This document shows, piece by piece, positions 52,745 through 60,940 of a stretch of DNA of 64,000 nucleotides (the first letter of the stretch is position 1; each line of letters opens with the position of its first letter). The stretch spans positions 19,564 through 83,563 of the forward strand of contig CAZGLY010000008.1 of NCBI GenBank assembly GCA_964526675.1, given 5' to 3'. A program made the position numbers and the translations under genes. Below the pieces are notes generated by a model. It saw only the letters and a program-made list of their open reading frames with translations, made no database searches and was not told the DNA's origin. Origin of the DNA: CAZADA01 sp964526675 (GTDB lineage Bacteria; Pseudomonadota; Alphaproteobacteria; Caulobacterales; Maricaulaceae).

Positions 52745-53560
52745 TCAGATCAGACCCGCCAAGGGGCTGGACGGATCCGCGTAGCGCTTTTTCGCCATAC
52801 GGCCCGCCAGATAGGCGTCGCGGCCCGCGATCACCGCGTGCTTCATGGCGCGCGCCATGCGGATCGGATCCTTCGCCTCAGCGATTGCGGTGTTCATCAA
52901 GACGCCGTCGCAGCCAAGCTCCATCGCCACCGCCGCGTCCGACGCCGTGCCCACCCCCGCGTCCACGATCACGGGGACGGATGATTGCTCAACGATCAAG
53001 CGGATGTTGACGGGGTTTTGCACGCCAAGGCCCGAGCCGATCGGCGCGCCCAAGGGCATGATCGCGCAACACCCCAAGTCTTCGAGGCGCTTCGCGAACA
53101 CCGGATCGTCGGAGCAATACACCATCACGTCGAACCCGTCGGCGCGCAGCATCTCCGCCGCCCGCAGCGTCTCCGTCATGTCGGGGTAGAGATGCTTGGG
53201 GTCCGACAACACTTCGAGTTTCACCAAATCCCAACCGCCGGCGTCGCGCGCCAGACGCAAGGTGCGCACGGCGTCTTCCCCCGTGAAGCAGCCCGCCGTG
53301 TTGGGCAGATACGTCACCGCGCGCGGATCGATGTGATCCACCAACCGCTCCTTGCCCGGATCGGCCACGTTCACCCGCCGCACCGCGACGGTGACGATCT
53401 CCGCGCCGGAGGCGGCGAGCGCGGCGGCGTTTTGGGCGTAGTTGGCGTACTTGCCGGTGCCGATGATCAATCGAGACCGATACGTCCGCCCGGCGATGAC
53501 GAGGGGATCCTCCGCGTTCGCCGCCACTGACGGCGGCGTCGATGTGACAACGTCAGACAT
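52745..53560 (-). CDS. thiG: Thiazole synthase ThiG
   Basis: ThiG (271 aa) forms the thiazole ring of thiamine from deoxyxylulose phosphate, a glycine imine and the thiocarboxylate of ThiS. Diagnostic stretches are RLIIGTGKYANYAQN, the Schiff-base Lys in WDLVKLEVLSD, MPLGAPIGSGLGVQN and VDAGVGTASDAAVAMELG. ATG 53560 overlaps the end of the DUF1272 gene by 8 bp. The genes thiO/thiH, thiC and thiE are not in the window. Confidence 0.95.
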   Translation of the reverse strand: MSDVVTSTPPSVAANAEDPLVIAGRTYRSRLIIGTGKYANYAQNAAALAASGAEIVTVAVRRVNVADPGKERLVDHIDPRAVTYLPNTAGCFTGEDAVRTLRLARDAGGWDLVKLEVLSDPKHLYPDMTETLRAAEMLRADGFDVMVYCSDDPVFAKRLEDLGCCAIMPLGAPIGSGLGVQNPVNIRLIVEQSSVPVIVDAGVGTASDAAVAMELGCDGVLMNTAIAEAKDPIRMARAMKHAVIAGRDAYLAGRMAKKRYADPSSPLAGLI

Positions 53561-53798
53561 AACCGCACTTCTCCGGATTGCGCACGCGCACGGTCCCGGC
53601 GGGAAAACGCGTCAGGGCGTCCCGCGGGCGCACAGGCCTTGGTTGAAACCCGCCGCCGCAACTGGGGCAAACGCCGCCCAGCCGCGCGTCCACGCACTCC
53701 CGGCAGAAAGTGCATTCGAACGTGCAGATCATGGCGTCAGGCGCGTCCGGCGGCAGATCCTTGTCGCAACACTCGCAGTTGGGACGCAGTTCGAGCAT
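53553..53798 (-). CDS. DUF1272 cysteine-rich small protein
   Basis: This 81-aa protein matches DUF1272: LRPNCECCDKDLPPDAPDA, then ICTFECTFCRECVD and GVCPSCGGGF. Nine cysteines in about 45 residues suggest zinc binding. Function is unknown. It is placed between thiS (5 bp away) and thiG (8 bp overlap), so it is translated with them. The start at ATG 53798 fits the family's LELRPNCECC opening. Confidence 0.88.
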   Translation of the reverse strand: MLELRPNCECCDKDLPPDAPDAMICTFECTFCRECVDARLGGVCPSCGGGFQPRPVRPRDALTRFPAGTVRVRNPEKCGYV

Positions 53799-53803
53799 CG
53801 GCC

Positions 53804-54016
53804 TCACCCGCCGCCGACAAAGGTGACGATTTCGATGTGATCGCCGCCTTCCAGCTGAATGGATTCATACGCTGATTTCGGCGCGATGGCGCGATTGCGC
53901 TCCACGGCCACGCCTTTCGCGGGGACCTCCAAACGCTCCAGCAGATCCGCAATGGTCGATCCCGCCGGCACGTCACGCACGTCGCCGTTGAGGGTTATGG
54001 TGACAGCGTCGCTCAT
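53804..54016 (-). CDS. thiS: Sulfur carrier protein ThiS
   Basis: ThiS (70 aa) is the ubiquitin-like sulfur carrier that delivers sulfide to ThiG. It has ITLNGDVRDVPAGSTIADLL, VAVERNRAIAPKS and the C-terminal VTFVGGG with the reactive glycines. It is the first gene of thiS-DUF1272-thiG and divergent from aroQ. The 129-bp upstream gap is too short for a TPP riboswitch plus promoter, and none was seen. Confidence 0.94.
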   Translation of the reverse strand: MSDAVTITLNGDVRDVPAGSTIADLLERLEVPAKGVAVERNRAIAPKSAYESIQLEGGDHIEIVTFVGGG

Positions 54017-54145
54017 CAGCTCCCCTTCCGCGCATGAGGGATCGCGACACGCGCACGATCGTCATGCAGGCCGGCGCCGCGACCGAGGCGCTTGTGGCGG
54101 CTCCTTGGCGTCACTAGAACGTGGTGTGTGCAGGACAGCGTGTCT

Positions 54146-54610
54146 ATGGCGAAACCGATCTTCATCCTCAACGGGCCCAATCTCGGCCAGCTCGGGCGCC
54201 GCGAGCCGGCGGTCTATGGGACCCAGACCCTCGACGATGTCCGCGCGGCTTGTGCCGAGCGCGCCAAGGACCATGGCTACACGATCGACTTTCGCCAGAC
54301 GGACTCCGAAGCGGAGCTGATCGCGCACGTTCACGACGCGCTCGACGCCGCCGCAGCGGTGGTGATCAACCCCGCGGCGTTCAGCCATACGTCGATAGCG
54401 CTGCACGACGCCTTGAAAATGCTGGACGCACCGCTCATAGAGGTGCATCTGTCAAATCCCGTCGCCCGTGAGCCTTTTCGCTCAGTCTCCTATGTCAGCC
54501 TCACCGCCGACGGGGTCATAAGCGGCTTAGGAATATGGAGCTACGTTTTTGGCGTCGAGGCCGCATGCCGGCTCGCGACACCTCCGCTCGCCGCGACAAG
54601 GAGCGTGTAA
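54146..54610 (+). CDS. aroQ: 3-dehydroquinate dehydratase, type II
   Basis: AroQ (154 aa) dehydrates 3-dehydroquinate in the shikimate pathway. The signature ILNGPNLGQLGRREPAVYG includes Arg19 and the catalytic Tyr24. INPAAFSHTSIALHDAL holds the general acid His, and VHLSNPVAREPFR the substrate-binding Arg. ATG 54146 was chosen because the NGPNLG block follows at the normal distance. Its stop overlaps the accB start (TAATG), and aroQ-accB-accC is a conserved proteobacterial operon. Confidence 0.95.
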   Translation: MAKPIFILNGPNLGQLGRREPAVYGTQTLDDVRAACAERAKDHGYTIDFRQTDSEAELIAHVHDALDAAAAVVINPAAFSHTSIALHDALKMLDAPLIEVHLSNPVAREPFRSVSYVSLTADGVISGLGIWSYVFGVEAACRLATPPLAATRSV

Positions 54611-55137
54611 TGGCGAAAGCCTCCGAACCGGCTGGTCAGGCCGCGAAAACTCGTCAAGAGGCGGGCGACGCCGACCCCGTCAACACTGAGATTGTGCGCG
54701 AATTGGCGTCCATCATCACCGACACGGGCCTCACCGAAATCGAGGTGGAACGGGGCGATTTGCGCGTGCGCGTCGCCCGGACCCTCGAGCCGGCGGTGGT
54801 GAGCCATGTGACGGCGGCCGCGCCAGCCGCGCAAGCGCCTGCGCCGACCGCCCCCGCCGTTGAGACGCCGGCGCGCACGGACGCCGCCGACGCCAAAGCG
54901 CACCCCGGGGCGGTGACCTCGCCCATGGTGGGCACGGCGTATCTCTCCCCCGAGCCGGGCAAAGCGGCGTTCGTGAAACCGGGCGACACGGTGTCCGCCG
55001 GCGACACGTTGCTGCTGATCGAGGCGATGAAGACGTTTAACCCGATCCAAGCCCCCAAGTCTGGCAAGGTGCTTGAGGTCCTCGTAACGGACTCCCAACC
55101 GGTGGAGTACGGCGAACCGTTGATCATCCTGAGCTGA
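54610..55137 (+). CDS. accB: Biotin carboxyl carrier protein of acetyl-CoA carboxylase
   Basis: AccB (175 aa) carries biotin between the carboxylase and transferase parts of acetyl-CoA carboxylase. The N-terminal helix region (about 25-60) is followed by an Ala/Pro linker and a biotinyl domain. The biotin lysine is Lys141 in IEAMKTFNPI, where the usual residue after Lys is Met. ATG 54610 overlaps the aroQ stop. It is followed by accC after 69 bp. Confidence 0.95.
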   Translation: MAKASEPAGQAAKTRQEAGDADPVNTEIVRELASIITDTGLTEIEVERGDLRVRVARTLEPAVVSHVTAAAPAAQAPAPTAPAVETPARTDAADAKAHPGAVTSPMVGTAYLSPEPGKAAFVKPGDTVSAGDTLLLIEAMKTFNPIQAPKSGKVLEVLVTDSQPVEYGEPLIILS

Positions 55138-55206
55138 CGTCGCGCGATCAGCCAGGTCGGCCGCGCCAACCCATCAGTCTTCCCTGCGCTCAACTGAAGA
55201 ACGCCC

Positions 55207-56559
55207 ATGTTTGATAAGATCTTGATCGCCAATCGGGGGGAAATCGCGTTGCGGGTCTTGCGCGCCTGCCGCGAAATGGGGATCCAGACCGTCGCGGTTC
55301 ACTCCACCGCCGACAAAGAAGCCAAGCACGTTCGCCTGGCCGATGAGAGCGTGTGCATCGGGCCGCCGCCCGCGGCGGAGAGCTATCTCAACGTGCCGGC
55401 CATTATCGCGGCGGCCGAGGTCACGGGCGCGCAGGCCGTGCATCCCGGCTACGGCTTTCTGTCGGAGAACGCCCGGTTCGCCGAAATCGTGGCGGCGCAT
55501 GATTTGGTGTTCATCGGCCCGTCTGCGGAGCACATCCGCCTGATGGGCGACAAGATCACCGCCAAACAAGCCGCCCAAGACGCCGGCATCCCCGTGGTGC
55601 CCGGCTCCGATGGCGGCGTGGCCGACGCTGACGCCGCCGCAACGATCGCAAAAGACATCGGCTTTCCCGTGTTGATCAAGGCCGCCTCCGGCGGCGGCGG
55701 GCGCGGCATGAAGGTGGCGCGCGGGCCGGAGGACTTGGCTGAGGCCCTCTCCACCGCGCGCGCGGAAGCCAAAGCGGCCTTCGGGGACGACGCCGTCTAC
55801 ATCGAGAAGTATCTCGAGAAGCCGCGGCACATTGAAATCCAGGTTGTCGCCGACAGCCATGGCCGCGTGATCCATCTCGGCGAACGGGATTGCTCGCTCC
55901 AACGACGCCACCAGAAGGTGCTCGAGGAGGCGCCGAGCCCGGCCTTGAACCCGGAGACCCGCGCCGAGATCGGTGAAACCGTGGTCAACGCCATGAAGCA
56001 GCTCGGCTATCTCGGCGTCGGCACCGTGGAATTCCTCTACGAAAACGGCGAGTTCTACTTCATCGAGATGAACACGCGCCTCCAGGTTGAGCACCCGGTG
56101 ACCGAGGCCATCACGGGCGTCGACTTGGTGCGCGAGCAAATCCGGATCGCGAGCGGCGCCCCTCTCAGTTTGACGCAAGAAGACGTGCGGTACAGCGGCT
56201 GGGCGATCGAATGCCGGATCAACGCGGAGCACCCCCGCACATTCGCCCCGAGCCCCGGCGCAATCACGGAGTTCCATGCGCCGGGCGGCCTCGGCGTGCG
56301 GCTCGATTCCGCCGTCTACAGCGGCTATCGCGTGCCGCCCTATTACGACAGCCTGATCGGCAAACTCATCGTCCATGGCCGCAACCGGCAAGAGGCGGTG
56401 TTGCGGTTGCGTCGATGCTTGGACGAGATGGTGGTGAGCGGCGTCCACACGACGATCGCGCTGCATCAGGCGTTGCTGGACGAACCTGACTTCCAGAACG
56501 GCGATTACACCATCCGGTGGCTTGAGACCTGGCTGGAGACCGCCGAACACGTGCGTTAG
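55207..56559 (+). CDS. accC: Biotin carboxylase subunit of acetyl-CoA carboxylase
   Basis: AccC (450 aa) uses ATP and bicarbonate to carboxylate biotin on AccB. It starts MFDKILIANRGEIALRVLRA and has the glycine-rich ATP-grasp loop KAASGGGGRGMKVA. YIEKYLEKPRHIEIQVVAD and MNTRLQVEHPVTEAITG provide metal and bicarbonate contacts. Length is standard. Confidence 0.96.
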   Translation: MFDKILIANRGEIALRVLRACREMGIQTVAVHSTADKEAKHVRLADESVCIGPPPAAESYLNVPAIIAAAEVTGAQAVHPGYGFLSENARFAEIVAAHDLVFIGPSAEHIRLMGDKITAKQAAQDAGIPVVPGSDGGVADADAAATIAKDIGFPVLIKAASGGGGRGMKVARGPEDLAEALSTARAEAKAAFGDDAVYIEKYLEKPRHIEIQVVADSHGRVIHLGERDCSLQRRHQKVLEEAPSPALNPETRAEIGETVVNAMKQLGYLGVGTVEFLYENGEFYFIEMNTRLQVEHPVTEAITGVDLVREQIRIASGAPLSLTQEDVRYSGWAIECRINAEHPRTFAPSPGAITEFHAPGGLGVRLDSAVYSGYRVPPYYDSLIGKLIVHGRNRQEAVLRLRRCLDEMVVSGVHTTIALHQALLDEPDFQNGDYTIRWLETWLETAEHVR

Positions 56560-56650
56560 CCAGACCGCGTCGGCGTGCGGTTGAGTTTCGGTGGTCGTCC
56601 GCGGAGCTGTGCCCTAGAGTTGTTGATCGTGTCACCGACGGGAGGCGGCG

Positions 56651-57307
56651 ATAGACGGTTTCGGTCCGGACAGGCTGTTGGATTGCTACGCGCGCGGCGT
56701 GTTTCCCATGGCGGACTCACGCCATGCCCTGCGGGTCTTCCTGCTAGACCCCGACGAACGGGGCATTCTGCCTCTGGAGACTTTTCACACGCCGCGGCGT
56801 CTGCGCCGCACCGTGCGCCAAGACGCCTATGAGGTGCGGGTCGACACCGCCTTCAGCGATGTGGTGACAGCCTGCGCGGCGTCGCGGCCTGGCCGCGAAG
56901 ACACCTGGATCAACGACCGCATCGAAACGCTCTACCAGGCGCTGCACGACCGCGGCGAAGCTCATTCGGTCGAAGCCTGGGCCCGCGGCGACGATGGGCG
57001 CGACACCCTCGTCGGCGGGCTTTACGGCGTGCGTCTCGGCGCCGCGTTTTTCGGCGAGAGCATGTTCTCCACCGCGCGCGACGCGTCGAAGGTCGCGCTC
57101 GTGCATCTGGTCGCGCGGCTGCGCGCCGGCGGATTCAAGCTGTTGGACGCCCAGTTCATCACGGAGCATTTGCGCCAGTTCGGCGCCATTGAGATCTCCC
57201 GCACCGCCTATCACGCGCGGTTGAAACCCGCGATCGCGGCGGATGCGGACTTTTGGGCCGTCCCCCGCGGCCTCACCGGCGCGGACGCGCTCCGCATTCT
57301 TGGGTGA
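56651..57307 (+). CDS. aat: Leucyl/phenylalanyl-tRNA-protein transferase, apparent ATA start
   Basis: Aat adds Leu or Phe to N-terminal Lys/Arg of proteins, marking them for ClpAP by the N-end rule. LLDCYARGVFPMADSR, TWINDRIETLYQALHDRGEAHS-type HSVEAWARG, LVGGLYGVRLGAAFFGESMF, ASKVALVHLVARLRAGGF and LLDAQFITEHLRQFG are diagnostic. No ATG or GTG exists between the upstream in-frame stop (56624) and LLDCY. GGGAGG (56640-56645) is 5 nt before an ATA at 56651 that begins DGFGPDRLLDCY. A conventional call would use TTG 56678 (209 aa). The gene follows accC by 91 bp. Confidence 0.9.
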   Translation: MDGFGPDRLLDCYARGVFPMADSRHALRVFLLDPDERGILPLETFHTPRRLRRTVRQDAYEVRVDTAFSDVVTACAASRPGREDTWINDRIETLYQALHDRGEAHSVEAWARGDDGRDTLVGGLYGVRLGAAFFGESMFSTARDASKVALVHLVARLRAGGFKLLDAQFITEHLRQFGAIEISRTAYHARLKPAIAADADFWAVPRGLTGADALRILG

Positions 57308-57340
57308 CCCCGACGATCAGCGCCCGTGCGCGAACGCTCC

Positions 57341-57982
57341 CTAAAGCGCCGCCACCACGTTGACCACGCCGTCAATCACGAACTGAGCTGAAAGCGCCGC
57401 GAGGATGACGCCGAGAATGCGCGTGATCATCGCCGCGATCGTGTGGCCGATCAGCTTCATGATCGAATCCACGGCCAAGAACAGCACCAACGCGATGACG
57501 AGGTTGGCCCCCAACGCGCCCCAGATCACGCCTTGCCCGGCCATGCCGAACTCCTGCTCGCGCATGAAGAGCATGATCGAGGCGATCGCCCCAGGCCCCG
57601 CCAGCATCGGGATCGCCATGGGAAAGACCGACACGTCCGCATAGCCGGGGCTCGCCTCCCCGCCGTCGCGGACGGCCTCCGCACGGCTCTCGCGCCGTTC
57701 GGTGCGGGTCTCAAACAGCATCTCAAGCGCCAGCAAAAACAACAGGACGCCGCCGGCGATCCGAAACGCGTCCAAGGAAACGTGGAGCCGATTAAACAGC
57801 CATTCCCCGCCATACCCGAAGGCGATCAACACCACCGTCGCGATCGCCACGGACTTGATCGCCATCAAACGCCGGTGCGCGCGGGTTCCCGACTCCGTCA
57901 ACGCCGCGAAGATCGGCGTCACCCCAATGGGGTCAATGACCACGAAAAACGTAACGAACGCGGTGACAAACAAATCCTGCAT
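57341..57982 (-). CDS. MarC-family integral membrane protein
   Basis: This 213-aa protein has about six membrane spans. It carries MarC/UPF0056 family marks: FVVIDPIGVTPIFAALTE near the start and FPMAIPMLAGPGAIASIML in the middle, with a charged stretch (about 98-115) in the central loop. The family's transport function is unproven despite its old link to multiple antibiotic resistance. ATG 57982 was chosen over GTG 57985. It converges on aat with 33 bp between stops. Confidence 0.92.
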   Translation of the reverse strand: MQDLFVTAFVTFFVVIDPIGVTPIFAALTESGTRAHRRLMAIKSVAIATVVLIAFGYGGEWLFNRLHVSLDAFRIAGGVLLFLLALEMLFETRTERRESRAEAVRDGGEASPGYADVSVFPMAIPMLAGPGAIASIMLFMREQEFGMAGQGVIWGALGANLVIALVLFLAVDSIMKLIGHTIAAMITRILGVILAALSAQFVIDGVVNVVAAL

Positions 57983-57986
57983 CACG

Positions 57987-58424
57987 TCATCCAGCGATCC
58001 GCTGGCGGCAAATCACCTGGAGGTCCCGACTGCGGGCCTCGAAGCGGTCCAAAGCCGCCGCAGCGCTGTCGTCGCCGCTGAACACCCCTTGCGTCACGGC
58101 GTCGGCGTCCTCTGGAAGCGTCTCCAAAATCTCTTGCGCCTCCGTCGGCAAAACATAGCCCGCCGCGTAGGCCGATTGCCGGACCGTCGGCGCTAGGCGC
58201 TGGAGCCGTTGGACATCCTCCGCGCCGAGGCGCGCCGGCGGCAGCATCGGGCGAGCCGCCGCGATCATGGCCGCGGCGTCACGCCCGACCGCGGCGCACG
58301 CCTGCATGCGCTGGCCGGCCATGATGGCTTCGATGTGATCGTCCCGCGCTTGGTACGACACCCACGCCTGCAGCGTCGCCAGCACCAACGCGATGCCGGA
58401 AATCAACGTGGCCACTGTTTGCAT
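57987..58424 (-). CDS. Small membrane-anchored helical protein, paralogue 1
   Basis: I do not recognise this 145-aa protein. Residues 4-25 form a membrane span or signal anchor, and the rest is helical and Ala-rich. It has two cysteines, in MQACAAVGRDAA and in DLQVICRQ near the end. It is clearly related to the neighbouring 154-aa protein at 58499-58963: both share W-x(4)-RD after the span, ACAA[VI]G, Y[VL]LP and a C-terminal F-E-x(7)-C-R. The cysteines may form a disulfide outside the cytoplasm. It lies 4 bp upstream of marC in the same direction. Confidence 0.8.
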   Translation of the reverse strand: MQTVATLISGIALVLATLQAWVSYQARDDHIEAIMAGQRMQACAAVGRDAAAMIAAARPMLPPARLGAEDVQRLQRLAPTVRQSAYAAGYVLPTEAQEILETLPEDADAVTQGVFSGDDSAAAALDRFEARSRDLQVICRQRIAG

Positions 58425-58498
58425 CTCCGTCCCCCATCACACGTTGGCCGTCGCGCGAGACCGCCGCCCCCGTCGGCGACGCCTCACGGCGTGGCCGG

Positions 58499-58963
58499 CT
58501 AAGACGCGAAGCCGCCGTCCGTCGCCAGCTCGCGGCAGGTCTCTTGCACCGTGCGCGCAGCCGCCTCGAACTGGTCGATCAAACGCTGGAGGCGATCGCC
58601 GTCACCTTGGAACGCGGCCGTAACAGCCGCCTGGGCCGTGTTCTGCAACGTCACAAGCGTGTCCTCCGACGCGTCCGGCAAGAGGTACCGGGCCACGAAA
58701 ACCGTGCGCGCCACATCTTGCGGCGCGTCCCGGACAATCTCGAACGTGCGCACGCCGAGGGAGCCGCGCGCCGCCTCGCGTCGAGCGATCGCCGCTTTGG
58801 CCAGGAAATCCGTGGTCGTGGCGCCGATCGCCGCGCACGCATCCAGACGACGGGCCGCGGCGGCCGCGCGCAACGGCGCGTCCCGGGACGACCAAATCAT
58901 CCAAGTTTGAACGCTCAACAGCCCCAGCGCCACAAACAGCGCCGCTATCACAGTCGTTCTCAC
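58499..58963 (-). CDS. Small membrane-anchored helical protein, paralogue 2
   Basis: This 154-aa protein of unknown function has an N-terminal span (about 3-24) and a helical body. It shows the same fingerprint as its downstream neighbour: RDAPLR after the span, RRLDACAAIGATT, VARYLLPDASED and FEAAARTVQETCREL. The start is GTG 58963 with GGGGGTGAC upstream. The 74-bp gap to the second copy suggests co-transcription. It is 97 bp upstream, in map order, of the pdhC 3' end. Confidence 0.8.
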   Translation of the reverse strand: MRTTVIAALFVALGLLSVQTWMIWSSRDAPLRAAAAARRLDACAAIGATTTDFLAKAAIARREAARGSLGVRTFEIVRDAPQDVARTVFVARYLLPDASEDTLVTLQNTAQAAVTAAFQGDGDRLQRLIDQFEAAARTVQETCRELATDGGFAS

Positions 58964-59060
58964 GTCACCCCCGCCCTTGTGTGGTGCCCCGTCGCGACAC
59001 TGACGCGCCCCGCGCGGCGCCGCAAGCGTCCCGATCCGCGGCGCGGCAGCTCGGCGGGCT

Positions 59061-60404
59061 CTACAACAGCATCAGCTCGGGATCTTCAAACAAGGCCTTA
59101 AACGCCGCGAGGAAACGCGCGCCAATCGCCCCATCGACAACGCGATGATCGCAGGTGAGCGTCACGGACATCATCGTGGCCACCGTCAACGCGCCGTCGT
59201 GGGCGACCGGTCGCTGTTCGCCCGCGCCGACAGACATGATCGCACCGTGCGGTTCGTTGATGATCGAGGCGAACGACTTGATCCCAAACATCCCCAGATT
59301 GGAGATCGAGAACGTGCCGCCGGTGTATTCCTCGGGCTTGAGCTTCCGCTCACGCGCGCGCGTCGCCAGGTCCTTCATCTCAAGGGCGATCTGCGCCAAC
59401 CCTTTGGCCTCCGCGCGCCGGATAATCGGCGTGATCAAACCGCCGTCAATCGCCACCGCCACGGCGATGTCTGCGTGATGGTGCATCAGCAGACCGCTCG
59501 GGGTGTAGGTCGCGTTCGCCTCCGGCACCTTGCGCAGCGCCAAAGCCGCAGCGCGGATGACAAAGTCGTTCACCGACACCTTCACGCCGTCATCGGCCGC
59601 GCGCTCATTCAACCGCTTGCGCAACGCCAAAAGCGGATCGAGCTGAATCTCGATGCTCAACGGGAAGTGCGGGACATCCCGGAAGGAGTCCGTCATGCGC
59701 CGCGCGATTGTTTTGCGCATGCCGTCCAACGGCACGAGATCATAGCTGCCGGCGGGAATGCCCATCTGCTCCGGCGTTCGCACGGCCGGCTGGCTCGGCG
59801 CGGGCGCTGCGGGGGCGGCCACGAGAGCTTGCGGCGCCGCGCTGGGAGCCGGGGCGGCGGGTGACGGCGCCGGCGGCGCGGCCGGGCTGGGCGCCGAGGC
59901 CGCGGCGCGACCGTTCGCCAACGCCGCCGCGATGTCGCGCTTCACCACCCGACCGTGCGGCCCGGACCCCGGGACCGCGGCGATGTCCAAGCCGACCTCC
60001 CCAGCCAGGCGCCGCGCCAACGGGGAGGCCGCAACGCGGCCATCGGCGCGGGCCGTGGCCACCGCGGGCGGCGCCGTGATCGTGCGCGACGCGTCCACAG
60101 GAGCCGCCGGCGGCGGCGGCGGCGCGACCGCGCCGGTTGAGGCGGCGGCGCTCACGTCTTCGCCATCGTCCGCCAGCATGGCGATGGGCGTGTTTACGGG
60201 CACGTTTTCCGCGCCTTCGGCGATCAGAATTTTCGCAAGGACCCCCTCATCGACGGCCTCCACCTCCATGGTGGCTTTGTCCGTTTCGATCTCCGCAATC
60301 ACGTCGCCCGAGGAGACCGCGTCGCCTTCTTTGACGTGCCATTTGGCGAGGGTGCCCTCCTCCATGGTCGGGCTCAAAGCGGGCATCAAGATCGGCGTGG
60401 GCAT
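59061..60404 (-). CDS. pdhC: Pyruvate dehydrogenase E2, dihydrolipoyl acetyltransferase
   Basis: PdhC (447 aa) moves the acetyl group from lipoyl to CoA. An N-terminal lipoyl domain (1-80) carries the lipoyl Lys in ETDKATMEVEAVD. An Ala/Pro linker leads to the peripheral-subunit-binding domain (SPLARRLAGEVGLDIAAVPG, then GRVVKRDI), a second Ala/Pro linker, and the acyltransferase core ending with the catalytic DHRVVDGAIGARFL. ATG 60404 begins the family's MPTPILMPALSPTMEEG. It is separated from pdhB by three unrelated genes. Confidence 0.95.
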   Translation of the reverse strand: MPTPILMPALSPTMEEGTLAKWHVKEGDAVSSGDVIAEIETDKATMEVEAVDEGVLAKILIAEGAENVPVNTPIAMLADDGEDVSAAASTGAVAPPPPPAAPVDASRTITAPPAVATARADGRVAASPLARRLAGEVGLDIAAVPGSGPHGRVVKRDIAAALANGRAAASAPSPAAPPAPSPAAPAPSAAPQALVAAPAAPAPSQPAVRTPEQMGIPAGSYDLVPLDGMRKTIARRMTDSFRDVPHFPLSIEIQLDPLLALRKRLNERAADDGVKVSVNDFVIRAAALALRKVPEANATYTPSGLLMHHHADIAVAVAIDGGLITPIIRRAEAKGLAQIALEMKDLATRARERKLKPEEYTGGTFSISNLGMFGIKSFASIINEPHGAIMSVGAGEQRPVAHDGALTVATMMSVTLTCDHRVVDGAIGARFLAAFKALFEDPELMLL

Positions 60405-60508
60405 GGGGCGGGCTCTCACAGGCTGGGGGCGCTCAAGTGCCGATACGCGCCTTGGAGTTTCGGATCAAGGCGCCGCGGCGGCGCCCGGCGGTCGCTCGTC
60501 GCCAACGC

Positions 60509-60940
60509 CTAAGACGTCCTGGGCGGCCAACGATGCACGAAGGTCAGATAGAACAACACGCCGTACAACATGAACGCCAGCGCCCACCCCGCCGCAACGG
60601 CCGCCGGATACACCAACGACATCGCCGTCATGAGGTCGACGCCGAGATACAGCGCCATCTCCGGCGCCTCCGACAACGGCACGCGGTCCCGCAACGCGAA
60701 GATTGCGCCCGCGATCAACCGCTCCACCCCAATGATCGTCAAGCCAATGAAGGCCAGCGCTCCGGACAACACCGCAAACGCCGCCAGCTTCATCAGGATC
60801 GGCGCGTCCCGCAAAAAAAAGTTCAACGCCGCGATGTACGCCGACAAAACCGAGAAATAGATCGAGACCACGCCCAACACCGCGTCGATCCCATCGGTCA
60901 GCAGCGCATAAAGATCGCCGGTGGCCACAGGCGCGTCCAT
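60509..60940 (-). CDS. Four-helix membrane protein, paralogue 1
   Basis: I do not recognise this 143-aa integral membrane protein. About four hydrophobic spans are visible (near 22-43, 50-72, 98-118 and 118-136). The segment FSVLSAYIAALNFFLRDAP is shared with the upstream neighbour (FSVVTAYVAALHYFLRAAP), so the two are tandem duplicates. ATG 60940 overlaps the neighbour's stop (TGATG). The pair is embedded between pdhC and the GFA-family gene. Confidence 0.8.
   Translation of the reverse strand: MDAPVATGDLYALLTDGIDAVLGVVSIYFSVLSAYIAALNFFLRDAPILMKLAAFAVLSGALAFIGLTIIGVERLIAGAIFALRDRVPLSEAPEMALYLGVDLMTAMSLVYPAAVAAGWALAFMLYGVLFYLTFVHRWPPRTS

Noticed and set aside
54017..54145. Possible TPP riboswitch upstream of thiS
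   Set aside because: The gap is only 129 bp and shared with the aroQ promoter, and no CUGAGA-type thi-box core was seen on the minus strand.
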